In this document: piece by piece, positions 63,971-64,000 of the stretch
Layout: every line of letters begins with the position of its first letter
Numbering within the stretch: position 1 is the stretch's first letter
From: Deltaproteobacteria bacterium
Lineage (GTDB): Bacteria > Lernaellota > Lernaellaia > JACKCT01
DNA length: 64,000 nucleotides
Assembly: GCA_020633895.1 (NCBI GenBank)
Contig: JACKCT010000009.1
Coordinates: 62,001 to 126,000 of the forward strand
Reading direction: 5' to 3'
The notes under the pieces: generated by a model
Databases searched by the model: none
The model's input: the letters and a program-made list of their open reading frames with translations, nothing else
What the model was told of the DNA's origin: nothing
Position numbers and translations under genes: made by a program

Positions 63971-64000
63971 CAGTTGAACCTCAGAATGAACGTCGCGCCG
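63970..64000 (-). CDS. 3' end of an outer-membrane beta-barrel protein (rest outside window)
   Basis: Only the last nine codons are visible, ending GATFILRFN and TGA. FILRF near the end, with alternating hydrophobic residues, is the usual last strand of an outer-membrane barrel. The stop overlaps the propeller lipoprotein start, implying a coupled surface-protein pair. Confidence 0.5.
   Translation of the reverse strand, partial: GATFILRFN

Overview
This is a high-GC bacterial chromosome segment, by eye about 63-66 % GC in genes. Nearly every base is assigned to a gene or a short intergenic repeat. There is no prophage, CRISPR array or rRNA. The core genes (GatCAB, gyrA, dnaB, S6/SSB/S18/L9, Prs/L25/Pth, IspE) and the didermic features (outer-membrane beta-barrels, lipoproteins) suggest a Gram-negative of the broad deltaproteobacterial/Myxococcota-like world. 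Several exported lipoproteins carry very long Asp runs just after the lipobox or at the C terminus. That habit is common in some uncultured deltaproteobacterial-type lineages. The exact phylum cannot be fixed from the sequence alone.

Layout. 1-7.1 kb: end of a nucleotide-sugar dehydrogenase, a DegT aminotransferase, an Asp-rich lipoprotein, a prenyl diphosphate synthase, superoxide dismutase under a promoter with a CRP/FNR-type box, and a ketosteroid-dehydrogenase-like flavoprotein. 7.1-11.4 kb: lipoate ligase-like protein, FetAB-like exporter, cupredoxin lipoprotein, two tiny membrane ORFs and a PfkB kinase. 11.5-17 kb: signalling block (STAS, response regulator-PP2C phosphatase, HDOD protein, hybrid histidine kinase) and a membrane TPR protein. 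17.2-18.6 kb: arsM overlapping a Cys-rich SigZ-type sigma factor. 18.7-30.5 kb: conserved housekeeping block ispE, tRNA-Gln, prs, rplY, pth, hppA, rpsF, ssb, rpsR, DUF2232, rplI, dnaB, interrupted after the tRNA by a Cys-rich lipoprotein and a HepT/MNT toxin-antitoxin pair. 30.5-40 kb: SLC12-like transporter, metallophosphoesterase, zinc-ribbon/TPR protein, gatCAB. 40.2-43 kb: poly-gamma-glutamate operon pgsB-pgsC-pgsW. 43.3-49.3 kb: beta-barrel, glgB, orphan biotinyl carrier, BKACE enzyme, ankyrin protein. 49.4-53.7 kb: four-gene operon of uncharacterised membrane proteins. 53.7-54.3 kb: a REP-associated tyrosine transposase (RAYT) between perfect inverted repeats. 54.4-64 kb: a dienelactone hydrolase-like pseudoenzyme, GNAT, SMP-30-like propeller, secreted protein, PAS-like protein, gyrA, a propeller lipoprotein and the tail of an outer-membrane protein.

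The strongest non-coding signal is a dispersed palindromic repeat family (REP-A) with about 19 complete and a few truncated copies in the window, almost all intergenic. Its stem base is either CCCC/GGGG or CCGC/GCGG, and the two sides always change together. A short and a long form exist, the long form carrying an extra hairpin in the loop. The only RAYT gene in the window is bracketed by two such copies in inverted orientation, so the window shows a transposase with its dispersed substrates. Three further intergenic repeat families (REPIN-B, repeat C, and a duplicated 90-bp 3' UTR element) occur nearby. The best candidates for an undescribed system are the REP-A/RAYT family, the four-gene membrane operon at 49.4-53.7 kb, and the arsM-SigZ pair.
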